Of a DNA stretch of 64,000 nt, positions 1 through 8,349 are shown in pieces. Each line of letters starts with the position of its first letter. The first letter of the stretch is position 1. A model generated the notes under the pieces. That model saw only the letters and a list, made by a program, of their open reading frames with translations, was not told the origin of the DNA and searched no databases. Origin of the DNA: Caballeronia pedi (GTDB lineage Bacteria; Pseudomonadota; Gammaproteobacteria; Burkholderiales; Burkholderiaceae); NCBI RefSeq assembly GCF_001544915.2, contig NZ_FCOE02000006.1, positions 248,001 to 312,000 on the forward strand, in the 5' to 3' direction. A program made the position numbers and the translations under genes.

Positions 1-1371
1 AACATGTATCTCGACGACAAGGGCGAGGTCATCAAGGGCATGAGCCTGTTCGGGCATCGCGCGGTGGGCGTGCCCGGCACCGTCGACGGCATGTGGGAAG
101 CGCAGAAGCGCTTCGGCAAGCTCAAGTGGAAGCAGGTGCTCGCACCGGCCATCAAGTACGCGCAGGACGGCTTCGTCGTCGACGATCAACTGGTCAAGCG
201 CCGCGACGACGCCTCGAAGGACTTCGCCGGCAAGACCAACTTCGATCTGTATTTCGGTGGCATGAAGGCGGGCGAAGTCTTCAAGCAGCCCGATCTCGCG
301 AAGACGCTGCAACGCATCGCCGACAAGGGCTCGAAAGGCTTTTACGAAGGCGAGACCGCCGATCTGATCGCGAAGTCGATGGAAGGTCACGGCCTCATCA
401 CCAAGCGCGACCTGAAGGACTACAAGGCCGTGTGGCGTCAGCCGATCACCGCGAGCTGGAACGGCTACCGCGTGATCACCGCGCCGCCGCCGAGCTCGGG
501 CGGCATCGGCCTCGTGCAGTTGCTGAAGATGAAGGCGGATATCAAGGACAAGTTCCAGAACGTGCCGCTCGATTCCGCGCAGTACATCCACCTCGTCGCG
601 GAAATCGAGAAGCGCGTGTTCGCGGATCGCGCGCAGTATCTCGGCGATCCCGACTTCTACAAGGTGCCGGTCGCGCAGCTCATCAACGACGACTACATCC
701 TGAAGCGCGCGCAGGAAGTCAATCCGGACGAGCCTTCGGACACCAAGAGCGTGCAGCCGGGTCTCGGCACGTCGATGCCCGAGAAGGCGGAAACGACGCA
801 TTACTCCGTCGTCGACAAGTGGGGCAACGCGGTCTCGAACACGTACACGATCAACGGTTACTTCGGCGCGGGCGTGATCGCGGACGGCACCGGCGTCGTG
901 CTCAACGACGAGATGGACGACTTCGCGTCGAAGCCGGGCGTGCCGAACATGTTCGGCGTCGTCGGCAGCGATGCGAACTCCATCGCGCCGAAAAAGCGCC
1001 CGCTTTCGTCGATGACGCCGACCATCCTCACGAAGGACGACAAGGTCGCGATGGTGATCGGCACGCCGGGCGGCTCGCGCATCTTCACGTCGATCTTCCA
1101 GGTCATCACGAACGTGTACGACTTCGAGATGCCGCTCGCCGAAGCCGTGGGCGCGACGCGCTTCCATCATCAACTGCTGCCGCCGAACACGATCTATCAG
1201 GAGCCGTATCATCAGCTCGACCCCGAGGTCGTGAAGCAACTCGAAGCGAAGGGCTACAAGTTCACGATGCAGGGTTTCAACGGCGACATCCAGGCGATCC
1301 GCATCGACGGCGACAAGCCCGAACCGATGTCCGACCCGCGCGGACGCGGCGTGTCGCGCGTGATTCAATGA
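1..1371 (+). CDS. ggt: gamma-glutamyltransferase, 3' part (5' end outside the window)
   Basis: Periplasmic gamma-glutamyltransferase, which hydrolyses or transfers the gamma-glutamyl group of glutathione. The reading frame is open from base 1, so the signal peptide and the first part of the large subunit lie to the left. The autocleavage site is seen as TTHYSVVD; the first Thr (codon 793-795) would become the N-terminal nucleophile of the small subunit. Downstream the family motifs PLSSMTPTI and GTPGGSRI are intact. The ATG at 4 is internal, not a start. A strong hairpin follows the stop codon. Family assignment is secure; substrate is known only at family level. Confidence 0.95.
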   Translation, partial: NMYLDDKGEVIKGMSLFGHRAVGVPGTVDGMWEAQKRFGKLKWKQVLAPAIKYAQDGFVVDDQLVKRRDDASKDFAGKTNFDLYFGGMKAGEVFKQPDLAKTLQRIADKGSKGFYEGETADLIAKSMEGHGLITKRDLKDYKAVWRQPITASWNGYRVITAPPPSSGGIGLVQLLKMKADIKDKFQNVPLDSAQYIHLVAEIEKRVFADRAQYLGDPDFYKVPVAQLINDDYILKRAQEVNPDEPSDTKSVQPGLGTSMPEKAETTHYSVVDKWGNAVSNTYTINGYFGAGVIADGTGVVLNDEMDDFASKPGVPNMFGVVGSDANSIAPKKRPLSSMTPTILTKDDKVAMVIGTPGGSRIFTSIFQVITNVYDFEMPLAEAVGATRFHHQLLPPNTIYQEPYHQLDPEVVKQLEAKGYKFTMQGFNGDIQAIRIDGDKPEPMSDPRGRGVSRVIQ

Positions 1372-1409
1372 TGCGGCGCACAACGCCAATCGCGTAAAAT
1401 CGCGCCCTT

Positions 1410-1445
1410 GGCCGGACTAGGCGTTTGCCCTAGTCCGGCCTTCTT
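1410..1445 (+). terminator. hairpin terminator after ggt
   Basis: A perfect 12-bp stem (arms 1410-1421, GGCCGGACTAGG, and 1429-1440) closes a 7-nt loop and is followed by a short T-rich tail (TTCTT). It sits 38 bases after the ggt stop and before the purine permease leader. Confidence 0.8.
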
Positions 1446-1704
1446 CCGGTCTCGCGAGAGCCCCGCCCCGCGCGGGACTCGCCCCATATAAGCCCCTCGG
1501 CATGACCGGCATGTTTTTCATGGGATTGGACCCCGCGTTCTGTTCCCCTAGTCTCTGTCCTGACCGAGTGCAGCCGCTAACGCCCGTCACTCGGCACCAT
1601 CCAGAACTACATACGAGACGACCCTGACGACGGACCCGCAGTGCCCGACGTGCTGATGCGCGGCGCACGGAGTTTCGTTTCAGCGTGCTGATAAAGGAGC
1701 AGTC
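1446..1704 (+). promoter_or_regulatory. leader of the purine permease with nested complementary segments
   Basis: About 260 bases without a gene between the ggt terminator and the permease start. A 7-bp perfect stem pairs CCGAGTG (1564-1570) with CACTCGG (1588-1594). It is enclosed by a second pair, GTCTC (1551-1555) with GAGAC (1615-1619). The permease Shine-Dalgarno AAAGGAG lies at 1693-1699. The nested pairing suggests a structured 5' leader, possibly a purine-sensing element, but no riboswitch consensus was recognised with certainty. Confidence 0.35.
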
Positions 1705-3111
1705 ATGTTGGAATCCTCCGCCCAGCAGCTTGGCGATATCGACATCACCCCCACAGAACGAGAGGACAACGTTCCGTCCGGAAACAGCGGTTTTCTCGAT
1801 CGCTACTTCGGCATTTCCAAAACCGGCAGCACCCAGAAGGTCGAAGTCGTCGCGGGCGTCACGACGTTCCTCGCGATGGTCTATTCCGTCTTCGTCGTGC
1901 CGGGCATGCTCGGCAAGGCGGGCTTCGACACCAGCGCGGTGTTCGTCGCCGTGTGTCTCACGACCGCGTTCGGCTCGCTGCTGATGGGCGTCTGGGCGCG
2001 TCTGCCGATCGCGATCGGCTGCGCTATTTCGCTGACCGCCTTCACGGCGTTCGGGCTCGTGCTCGGCAAGGGCCTCACGCCCGCCATCGCGCTCGGCGCG
2101 GTGTTCCTGATGGGCGTCGTGTTCACGGCGATTTCCGTCACCGGCGTGCGCTCGTGGATCCTGCGCAATCTGCCGACCGGCGTCGCGCACGGCACGGGCA
2201 TCGGCATCGGGCTGTTCCTGTTGCTGATCGCGTCGAACGATGTCGGCCTGATCATCAAGAATCCCGCGCCCGGCATGCCGGTCTCGCTCGGGCACATCAC
2301 GGCCTTTCCGGTGCTGATGTCGGTGCTCGGCCTCGCGGCGATCTTCGGTCTGGAGCGCCGGCGCGTGCCGGGCGGCATCCTGCTGGTGGTGATCGGCCTG
2401 TCGGTGATCGGCCTGATGTTCGATCCGTCGGTGCGTTATCACGGCGTGTTCGCGTGGCCCGCACTGTCGGCGCCGGGTCATGCGTCGCTGATCGGCGCGA
2501 TGGACATCAAGGGCGCGCTCTCGATGGCCGTATTGCCGAGCGTGCTCGCTCTCGTGATGACCGCCGTGTTCGACGCGACCGGCACGATCCGCGCCGTGGC
2601 CGGCCAGGCAGGCCAGATCGACAAGAACGGGCGCATCGTCAACGGCGGCCGCGCGCTGACCGCCGATTCGCTCAGCTCGATCTTCTCGGCCTGCTTCGGC
2701 GGCGCGCCGGCGGCGGCCTACATCGAATCGTCGGTGGGCGTGGCGGCGGGTGCGAAGACGGGTCTGGCGGCGACGGTCGTCGGCGTGTTGTTCCTCGCGG
2801 TGATGTTCCTCTCGCCGCTCGCCGCACTCGTGCCGTCCTACGCGACCGCTCCGGCGCTGATGTACGTCGGCCTGCTGATGCTCGGCAACGTCAGCAAGCT
2901 GCACTTCGACGACACCGTCGACACCATGTCCGGTCTCGTCTGCGCGGTGTATATCGTGCTGTCGGCGAACATCGTGACGGGCATCATGCTCGGCTTCACG
3001 ACGCTTGTGATCGGCCGGATCGTCGCGGGTGAATGGCGCAAGCTGAATGTCGGCACGGTGGTGATCGCGGTCGTGCTGGCGGTGTTCTACCTCGGCGGCT
3101 GGGCGATCTGA
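1705..3111 (+). CDS. NCS2-family purine permease (AzgA/GhxP type)
   Basis: A 468-residue inner-membrane nucleobase:cation symporter, probably for guanine, hypoxanthine or adenine. The N-terminal motif [20 protein letters not shown] is typical of the AzgA/GhxP branch of the NCS2 family. Some twelve hydrophobic segments follow, with the conserved stretch [20 protein letters not shown] in the middle (about residues 333-352), where family members carry substrate-binding residues. The start is backed by AAAGGAG five bases upstream. It is a single-gene unit between two hairpin terminators. The exact base transported cannot be read from sequence. Confidence 0.9.
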   Translation: MLESSAQQLGDIDITPTEREDNVPSGNSGFLDRYFGISKTGSTQKVEVVAGVTTFLAMVYSVFVVPGMLGKAGFDTSAVFVAVCLTTAFGSLLMGVWARLPIAIGCAISLTAFTAFGLVLGKGLTPAIALGAVFLMGVVFTAISVTGVRSWILRNLPTGVAHGTGIGIGLFLLLIASNDVGLIIKNPAPGMPVSLGHITAFPVLMSVLGLAAIFGLERRRVPGGILLVVIGLSVIGLMFDPSVRYHGVFAWPALSAPGHASLIGAMDIKGALSMAVLPSVLALVMTAVFDATGTIRAVAGQAGQIDKNGRIVNGGRALTADSLSSIFSACFGGAPAAAYIESSVGVAAGAKTGLAATVVGVLFLAVMFLSPLAALVPSYATAPALMYVGLLMLGNVSKLHFDDTVDTMSGLVCAVYIVLSANIVTGIMLGFTTLVIGRIVAGEWRKLNVGTVVIAVVLAVFYLGGWAI

Positions 3112-3136
3112 TCGACGGCTGCATCGCTTGAAACGC

Positions 3137-3173
3137 AAACGGCGCGCTGCCCGAAAGGACAGCGCGCCGTTTT
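3137..3173. terminator. bidirectional terminator between convergent genes
   Basis: AAACGGCGCGCT (3137-3148) pairs with its complement at 3161-3172. The inner part is capped by a GAAA tetraloop closed by CC/GG. T-runs lie on both strands (TTTTC on plus, TTTGCG on minus), so it can serve both the permease and the minus-strand SRPBCC gene. Confidence 0.85.
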
Positions 3174-3183
3174 CATTGCGCGG

Positions 3184-3621
3184 CTACTTCGACGTCAGCG
3201 CGACAGCGCCCGTCTCCAGCAACGACTTGAGATTCGACAGAATCTTCGGCCAGCCGCCCGACACGGCCTCGATGAACGGTTTGCTCTCGCTCACATGCGT
3301 GACGGTGAGTTTCACCGCTTCGCCCTGCTGCTCCAGTTCGTAGGTGCAGCGCGAATACCCCGCGTCTTTCAGATCCTCGCGAAATTCGTTGCGCCACTTC
3401 AGCACGAGGCGCCTGCCCGGCTCGGCTTCGAGCACCTCGCCGGCATCCGCGACGCGTCCATCGGAAAACAGCATCTTCCATGACGAGCCGGCCTGCCAGT
3501 CGGATTCCTGGTGCATACCGAACCAGTATTTCCGGACGAATTCCGGTGTCGTCAGCGCTTCCCATAGCTTTTCCGGCGTCGTGCGGATGTAAGTGACATA
3601 CACGAACGTGTCGCTACTCAT
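3184..3621 (-). CDS. SRPBCC (AHSA1-like) domain protein
   Basis: A 145-residue single-domain protein of the START/SRPBCC fold, AHSA1/polyketide-cyclase type. Visible family hallmarks are TTPEKLWEALTTPEFVRKYWFG near the N-terminus, DAGEVLEAEPGRRLVLKW in the middle, and a C-terminal helix GGWPKILSNLKSLLE. Such proteins bind hydrophobic ligands and often pair with an ArsR-type repressor, as here. The ATG at 3621 was chosen because it has GAAGGAG upstream; it overlaps the end of the regulator gene by 8 bases, so the two are translationally coupled. The ligand is unknown. Confidence 0.88.
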   Translation of the reverse strand: MSSDTFVYVTYIRTTPEKLWEALTTPEFVRKYWFGMHQESDWQAGSSWKMLFSDGRVADAGEVLEAEPGRRLVLKWRNEFREDLKDAGYSRCTYELEQQGEAVKLTVTHVSESKPFIEAVSGGWPKILSNLKSLLETGAVALTSK

Positions 3622-3937
3622 GATCGTCTCCTTCAAGCGTGCGTTTCAGGTCGGACAAAGCGTCCAGGCGCGGACGCTCGAACTTGCTGATCCAGCGTTG
3701 CGCAATCTCGTGGATCGGCACCGGATTGAGGAAATGACGCTTCTCGCGCCCGTGGCGCTGTGTCGACACGAGATTCGCGGCCTCGAGTATCGCGAGATGC
3801 TTCGACACGGCCTGGCGCGTCATGCGAAGGCCGTCGCACAGATCGCCGAGCGTCTGACCGTTCTCCGCGTGCAGCCGGTCGAGCAGTTGCCTGCGGCTCG
3901 CGTCCGCGAGTGCGCGAAATACCGAATCGTCATCCAT
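3614..3937 (-). CDS. ArsR/SdpR-type winged-helix repressor
   Basis: A 107-residue winged helix-turn-helix protein of the ArsR family. The helix-turn-helix is in LGDLCDGLRMTRQAVSKHLA, followed by the wing VSTQRHGREKRHFLNP. No metal-binding cysteine pair is seen, so it is more like the SdpR/metal-independent branch, which is usually found next to SRPBCC genes. The ATG at 3937 is preferred over an upstream TTG at 3952, which would lie inside the operator. The gene is first in a two-gene operon with the SRPBCC protein and is probably autoregulated through the 20-bp palindrome just upstream. Confidence 0.9.
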   Translation of the reverse strand: MDDDSVFRALADASRRQLLDRLHAENGQTLGDLCDGLRMTRQAVSKHLAILEAANLVSTQRHGREKRHFLNPVPIHEIAQRWISKFERPRLDALSDLKRTLEGDDHE

Positions 3938-3946
3938 GAACGCATT

Positions 3947-3966
3947 ATGCAACCATATGGTTGCAT
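3947..3966. promoter_or_regulatory. 20-bp perfect palindromic operator of the ArsR gene
   Basis: ATGCAACCATATGGTTGCAT is a perfect inverted repeat ending 10 bases upstream of the repressor start codon. Its position and the dimeric nature of ArsR repressors make autorepression the natural reading. The match to sites used by SdpR-like repressors is from memory of the family, not from a search. Confidence 0.75.
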
Positions 3967-4008
3967 GTCAAGCGGCTTCGATCATTGAAACGGACAGCGT
4001 ATAAACGA

Positions 4009-4043
4009 CAACGCCCCGGAAGCCTTTCGCTTCCGGGGCGTTG
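4009..4043 (-). terminator. hairpin terminator after the 49-residue gene
   Basis: A perfect 15-bp stem (arms 4009-4023 and 4029-4043) has a 5-nt loop. Read on the minus strand it lies 36 bases after the small gene stop and is followed by GTCGTTTA. It also separates that gene from the ArsR operon. Confidence 0.8.
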
Positions 4044-4079
4044 CTTGATGCCCTTGACCGGGTTTGCGTCGCGCGCTGC

Positions 4080-4229
4080 TTACTTGCGGCGATACGATTC
4101 GACGAGAATCTCGCAGTTCTGCAGATGCAGTTGCAGCGCACGGTTCCACTCGCGACGCACCGCAGCCTTCGAAGCGCGCAGCCAGGAACCGAACGAAACG
4201 AGCAGGGATTGTTGAGCGGTGGTTTTCAT
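4080..4229 (-). CDS. small hypothetical protein, 49 residues
   Basis: Not recognised. The protein begins MKTTAQQSLLVSFGSWLRAS and ends in ESYRRK. It is basic and helix-prone, with a central stretch RREWNRALQLHLQNCEILV, and has no signal peptide or membrane segment. Support for a real gene is independent of length: a Shine-Dalgarno (GAGG) 6 bases before the ATG, a good sigma-70 type promoter 37-64 bases upstream, and a 15-bp hairpin terminator just downstream. It therefore forms a complete monocistronic unit. No function is proposed. Confidence 0.7.
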   Translation of the reverse strand: MKTTAQQSLLVSFGSWLRASKAAVRREWNRALQLHLQNCEILVESYRRK

Positions 4230-4265
4230 GTGCGCCTCAGGGTAAGTAGCTAGGGGATAACCCTG

Positions 4266-4293
4266 ACTATACGCTTTTTACGCTGCATTGCAA
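4266..4293 (-). promoter_or_regulatory. sigma-70 type promoter of the 49-residue gene
   Basis: On the minus strand a -35 TTGCAA (4288-4293) and a -10 TATAGT (4266-4271) are separated by 16 bases, placing transcription start near 4259, about 30 bases before the start codon. Confidence 0.6.
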
Positions 4294-4336
4294 CAACTTC
4301 TCAAAAATGCAACAGGGTATTCCCTAGGTTGGCCGG

Positions 4337-4804
4337 TCAATTTTGCCGCGGCGCGTCCGGCGCGAGTTGCACGCCTTTCTTGAAGATGAAGCAGCCGTAG
4401 CCGCGCGATTCACCGGTTGCGATCACGCAATACGCCTGCTTCGCGCGCTCATAGAACGCGAAACGTTCGATCGACGCAAACGGCACCGCGCGGCCTTCAG
4501 CGGCGTCGACTTCGCGTTGTGCTTCGCGCTGCACGGCGGGCAGCGCGGCGGCGTCGCCGACGACTTCCATGCGCTCGGCGGGATGATCGACGAACGTATC
4601 GAGCGGCAACACCGACAGCACTGCCTGCACCGCGCGCGGCGCATCGACGCCGTCGAGACGCAGCACACGCCCAAGCACCGTCTGGCGCGCGACGGAATCG
4701 GCGGGAAAGTTGGCGTCGCAGATCACGACTTCGTCGCCGTGGCCCATCGCGCAGAGGGCGTGCAGGATGTCGGCGTTGAGCAGCGGATCGATGTTCTTCA
4801 GCAT
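4337..4804 (-). CDS. RbsD/FucU-family sugar mutarotase
   Basis: A 155-residue member of the RbsD/FucU family, which interconverts anomers or ring forms of sugars such as ribose and L-fucose before phosphorylation or oxidation. Family features are the start MLKNIDPLLNADILHALCAM with the conserved catalytic-type His, then GHGDEVVICDANFP, and the C-terminal ATGESRGYGCFIFKKGV. FucU-like rather than RbsD-like is favoured by the C-terminal motif and length. An SDR/FAH/MFS group that could belong to a deoxy-sugar route lies 5 kb away, but no transporter or kinase is adjacent, so the substrate stays open. Confidence 0.85.
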   Translation of the reverse strand: MLKNIDPLLNADILHALCAMGHGDEVVICDANFPADSVARQTVLGRVLRLDGVDAPRAVQAVLSVLPLDTFVDHPAERMEVVGDAAALPAVQREAQREVDAAEGRAVPFASIERFAFYERAKQAYCVIATGESRGYGCFIFKKGVQLAPDAPRQN

Positions 4805-4862
4805 GTTTTCTTGTTCTCCATGACGTGAAACCGGCCGAACCTATGGTAACCGCGCGGCACGG

Positions 4863-5987
4863 CTAGGGCACGAGCAGGTCGCCCGTGCGTGCCGCGTCGC
4901 GGCCTGCGATGCGCGCGACCAGCATTCCCGCCGTCGCGAAGCGCGTCCAGTGCCGCGCGTACAGCACGCCTTCGGTTTGCGCGACGAGCGGCACGAGCCG
5001 GTCATCGAGCGGATCGAGCACTTCGGCGATGATGTCGTCCGCGCGCACCGTCTCGCCAATCTCCCGCCGATGCAGAATCACGCCCGATATCGGCGCGTGC
5101 ACGTACTCGCATCCGGCGAGCGGCGTCGCGGGATGACGCAGCGGCGGCGGCTCCGGCGCCTCGCCCGCGATCATGCCGATCTGCGTCAGATAGTCGACGA
5201 TCGCCTGCGCATCGCGCGCCGCCAGGTCATGCGACACGTCGCGCACACCGCGCAGTTCGAGCGTAACCGGCGTGGTGCCCATCGGAATCGGAAAACGATC
5301 GCCGAACGCGCCGCGCAGATAGCGCCACGCCGACGCGCACGCCTCGTCGAACGGCTCGCCGCCGGACACATCCGCGAGCAATTGCGCCGCGCAGCCGAGA
5401 TGGCGCGCGAGCGGCTCGATCGTGGGCCACGCGTCGGGCGTCGTATAAAGATGCGCGACAGCTTCCCAGTCGCAATGCAGGTCGATGACGAGATCGGCAT
5501 CGCAGGCGAGCTTCATCAGTTCGATGCGCTGCGATTCGAGCTCGGACGCCGCCCGCAGCGCCGACAGATGTCCACGCAGCGCGGCGCGAACGAGCCGCGC
5601 GTTGTGCGCTGCGTCGCCCGTCAGGCGATGCTTCAGATCGAGCGCCAGTGCGGGCCCGAACTCGGGAAAGCGCCGGTTGAAGTCCTGCCCCGAGCGCAGT
5701 TCGAAGCGGCCCATCTGCGCGCCGAACCAGTGTTGATTCAGCCCCGCCGGATTCGCGACCGGCACGAGCACGACGCGCGCGGTCAGCCGCCCTTCCGCTT
5801 CCAGCTCGGCGAAGCGCCGCTTCAGATACCACGCGACGACCATGCCGGGCAATTCGTCCGCATGCAGCGACGCCTGGATGTACACCTTGCGCGATAGCTC
5901 GCCGTCTTGCGGACCGAAGCCGTAACTCGTGATCGCGCGCTGAGTGCCGAGCGCCGCGCCGACGAGCCGATGATGATGAACCTGCAT
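4863..5987 (-). CDS. aspartoacylase/succinylglutamate desuccinylase-like zinc hydrolase (M14 family)
   Basis: A 374-residue zinc-dependent deacylase or carboxypeptidase-like enzyme of the AstE/AspA group within M14. The zinc ligands are seen as His42-x-x-Glu45 (in SLHADELPG) and His171 (VIDLHCD). The C-terminal third (from about residue 285) has the lipoyl/biotin-like beta fold typical of the longer AstE-AspA subfamily. The ATG at 5987 is used because an upstream in-frame ATG at 6020 falls inside the terminator of the preceding gene. It lies just downstream of an amino-acid binding protein gene, which suggests an acylated amino acid substrate, but this is inference. Confidence 0.85.
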   Translation of the reverse strand: MQVHHHRLVGAALGTQRAITSYGFGPQDGELSRKVYIQASLHADELPGMVVAWYLKRRFAELEAEGRLTARVVLVPVANPAGLNQHWFGAQMGRFELRSGQDFNRRFPEFGPALALDLKHRLTGDAAHNARLVRAALRGHLSALRAASELESQRIELMKLACDADLVIDLHCDWEAVAHLYTTPDAWPTIEPLARHLGCAAQLLADVSGGEPFDEACASAWRYLRGAFGDRFPIPMGTTPVTLELRGVRDVSHDLAARDAQAIVDYLTQIGMIAGEAPEPPPLRHPATPLAGCEYVHAPISGVILHRREIGETVRADDIIAEVLDPLDDRLVPLVAQTEGVLYARHWTRFATAGMLVARIAGRDAARTGDLLVP

Positions 5988-6012
5988 CTTCGAAAATCTC
6001 TCATCGAAAAGA

Positions 6013-6036
6013 AAAGGCATCGCGCGCGATGCCTTT
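6013..6036 (-). terminator. terminator after the binding-protein gene
   Basis: A 24-bp perfect palindrome (arms AAAGGCATCGCG and its complement) is followed on the minus strand by TTCTTTTCG. It lies 26 bases after the stop of the binding-protein gene and 25 bases before the deacylase start. Confidence 0.75.
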
Positions 6037-6062
6037 CCGGTCGAATGCGTCGGAAAAAACGC

Positions 6063-6851
6063 TTACTGGATCGAGATGTCCGTCTCGAAGTACTTCGCCA
6101 TGATGCGCTTGAACGTGCCGTTCTTCCTGATCTCGGCAAACGCGCTGTTCAGGCCGTTCTTCAGATCGGCGTCGCCCTTGCGCAGGCCGATGGCCGTGCC
6201 CGGACCGATGATCGCGCGATCCTCGACGATCGGACCGACGAGCGCGAACGGCTTGCCCTGCGGCTTCTTCAGAAAGCCGATGGCGGCTTGCGCGGCGTCG
6301 GTGAACATCGCGTCGATGCGGCCCGCGACGAGATCGGCCTCGACCTGTTCCTGATCGCCGTAAGGCACGACCGTCACGCCCTGCGGCTCCCACTTCACTT
6401 TCGCGAAACGCTCCTGCACCGTGCCCTGCTCCACGCCGACGCGCTTGCCCTTCAACGCCTGCGGCGTCGGCAGGATGCCCGAACCGGCGCGCGCGACGAG
6501 CTGCGCGTGAGTATCGTAGAGCGGATCGGTGAAATCGATCTGCTTCAGGCGCTCTTCGGTGATGCCCATGTCGGACAGCACGGCGTCGAACTTGCGCGCC
6601 TTCAGGCCGGGAATCATGCCGTCGAAATTGTTTTCGACCCACACGCACTTGACCTTCATCTGCGCGCACAGCGCATTGCCGAGATCGATATCGAAGCCGG
6701 CGAGCTTGCCATCGGCCTGCTTGGATTCGAACGGAGGATAGGACGGATCGACTGCAAAGCGGATTTGCGTGATCTCTTTGGCTTGCGCGGAAAACGAAAC
6801 AGCGGTGAGCGCGGCCAGCAACGCCAGCGACGCGGACTTCTTGAATGACAT
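6063..6851 (-). CDS. periplasmic basic amino-acid ABC-transporter binding protein
   Basis: A 262-residue family 3 solute-binding protein, similar to lysine/arginine/ornithine/histidine-binding proteins. A clear signal peptide (MSFKKSASLALLAALTAVSF, cleavage after SAQA) is followed by the start of the mature lobe, IRFAVDPSYPPFESK, and the family signature GFDIDLGNALCAQM. The segment SDMGITEERLKQIDFTDPLY is typical of arginine/lysine binders. The ATG at 6851 has AAGGA upstream. No permease or ATPase gene is adjacent, so the receptor is an orphan that must work with a transporter encoded elsewhere. Confidence 0.92.
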   Translation of the reverse strand: MSFKKSASLALLAALTAVSFSAQAKEITQIRFAVDPSYPPFESKQADGKLAGFDIDLGNALCAQMKVKCVWVENNFDGMIPGLKARKFDAVLSDMGITEERLKQIDFTDPLYDTHAQLVARAGSGILPTPQALKGKRVGVEQGTVQERFAKVKWEPQGVTVVPYGDQEQVEADLVAGRIDAMFTDAAQAAIGFLKKPQGKPFALVGPIVEDRAIIGPGTAIGLRKGDADLKNGLNSAFAEIRKNGTFKRIMAKYFETDISIQ

Positions 6852-6966
6852 GCTTTTCCTTCGTGACTTTCGATGAGACGGCGAAACGTCGCGCGACGGC
6901 ATGTGAACCGTCGCGCGAAAAACCGGGAATGGTAACAAAACCACACGGTTCGCCGCACGACGCCGA

Positions 6967-8061
6967 TCAAGGCACGACCGAAAGAAACAGGAAAGCCGCA
7001 AAAATCACGAGATGCACGACGCCTTGCAGCACCGTCGAGCGCCCGGTGCCGAGCGTGATGACGGACACGAGCAGCGTGAGCGCCAGCATGACGATTTCCT
7101 TGGGCGCGAGCCCGAGCGAGATCGGCTGGCCGATGACGATCGATACGACCGCGACCGTCGGAATCGTCAGGCCGATGCTCGCGAGCGCCGAGCCGAGCGC
7201 GAGATTCAGGCTCGTCTGGAGGCGGTTCAGGCGCGCCGCGCGCAGTGCCGCGAGCCCTTCGGGCAGCAGCACGAGCGCCGCGATCACGATACCGACGACC
7301 GCTTCCGGCGCGCCCGCCGCCGCGACGCCCGCCTCCACCGCCGGCGACAGGAGCTTGGCGAGCCCGACCACCGCCACGAGCGACAACATCAGGAAGCCGA
7401 GCGCGAGCCACGCTTCGCCGTTGCTCGGCGGCGGCGCATGCGGCGCCTCGTCTTCGTCCAGTGCGCCCGCCACGACCGGCGGCGTGAAGGGCAGGAAATA
7501 ATCGCGATGGCGGATCGTCTGCACGAACACGAAGGTCACATACAGCACGAGCGAGATCACGCCGACGAAAATCAACTGCGAGGTAGACAGCCCGGGACCG
7601 ACGACCGTGCTCGTGAAGTTCGGCAACACGAGCGTGAGCACGGACAGCGCGCAGAGCATCGCGAGCGCGGCGCTCGCACCTTGCAGCTGAAAGTCCTGCA
7701 CGTGATGCCGCAAGCCGCCGACGAGCAGACACAAGCCGACGATCGCGCCGCAGCAGATCATGATCGCGGCGAACACGGTGTCGCGCGGCAGGCCGGCTTT
7801 ATCGGGTCCGCCGGAGAGCATCACCGAGACGATCAGCGCGACCTCGATCACCGTGACCGCGATCGCCAGCACCAGCGTGCCGAACGGCTCGCCGACGCGA
7901 TGCGCGACCACTTCGGCATGATGCACGGCCGCGAACACAGCGAACGCGAGCGCGACGGCCGCGAGCACGATCAGCGCGGTGCTCTGGAACGTCGCGGTCG
8001 CGCCGAGCACGACGAGCGCGAGGATCGGGGTTAGAAGGGTCCAGTCCAGCTTGAATTTCAT
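6967..8061 (-). CDS. Ca2+/H+ antiporter (ChaA-like, CaCA family)
   Basis: A 364-residue inner-membrane antiporter with about eleven hydrophobic segments. Two alpha-type repeats are visible: one around IAVTVIEVALIVSVMLSGG, the other around NLALGSALASIGLTIP. Both carry the acidic or small residues used for cation passage in the CaCA superfamily. A hydrophilic acidic linker (ALDEDEAPHAPPPSNGEA) separates the halves. The ATG at 8061 has GGAG at a proper distance; the longer in-frame extension upstream is not supported. It probably exports Ca2+ or Na+/K+ at alkaline pH. Confidence 0.88.
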   Translation of the reverse strand: MKFKLDWTLLTPILALVVLGATATFQSTALIVLAAVALAFAVFAAVHHAEVVAHRVGEPFGTLVLAIAVTVIEVALIVSVMLSGGPDKAGLPRDTVFAAIMICCGAIVGLCLLVGGLRHHVQDFQLQGASAALAMLCALSVLTLVLPNFTSTVVGPGLSTSQLIFVGVISLVLYVTFVFVQTIRHRDYFLPFTPPVVAGALDEDEAPHAPPPSNGEAWLALGFLMLSLVAVVGLAKLLSPAVEAGVAAAGAPEAVVGIVIAALVLLPEGLAALRAARLNRLQTSLNLALGSALASIGLTIPTVAVVSIVIGQPISLGLAPKEIVMLALTLLVSVITLGTGRSTVLQGVVHLVIFAAFLFLSVVP

Positions 8062-8349
8062 CGGCGCTCCGGGCGGATCGGGTGAAGGGGATCGTCGGCT
8101 CATGCGAGGTGGCCGCAGGTCTGCAAAGCGCGCCGAATGCGTCGGACCCGCTCGAACGCCGGGCGTGCGAAGAGTTTGCCGCGACAAACGGCCGCAAACC
8201 GCCGCAATAAGGCCGCAGCCCATCGGCATGATAGCGAAAACGCGGCCGGCCGCGCGTTCGAAGCCGTGCGAGAACGTCAGCGGGTGAATCTATCGCGCAA
8301 TTGTCGGAGAATAGCGCTTTCGATGGCCACGCCCAGGAACCGGAGACAC

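Noticed and set aside
1417..3138. 573-codon open frame on the minus strand opposite the purine permease
   Set aside because: Low-complexity Arg/His/Asp/Glu composition typical of antisense frames at high GC; the permease on the plus strand is clear.
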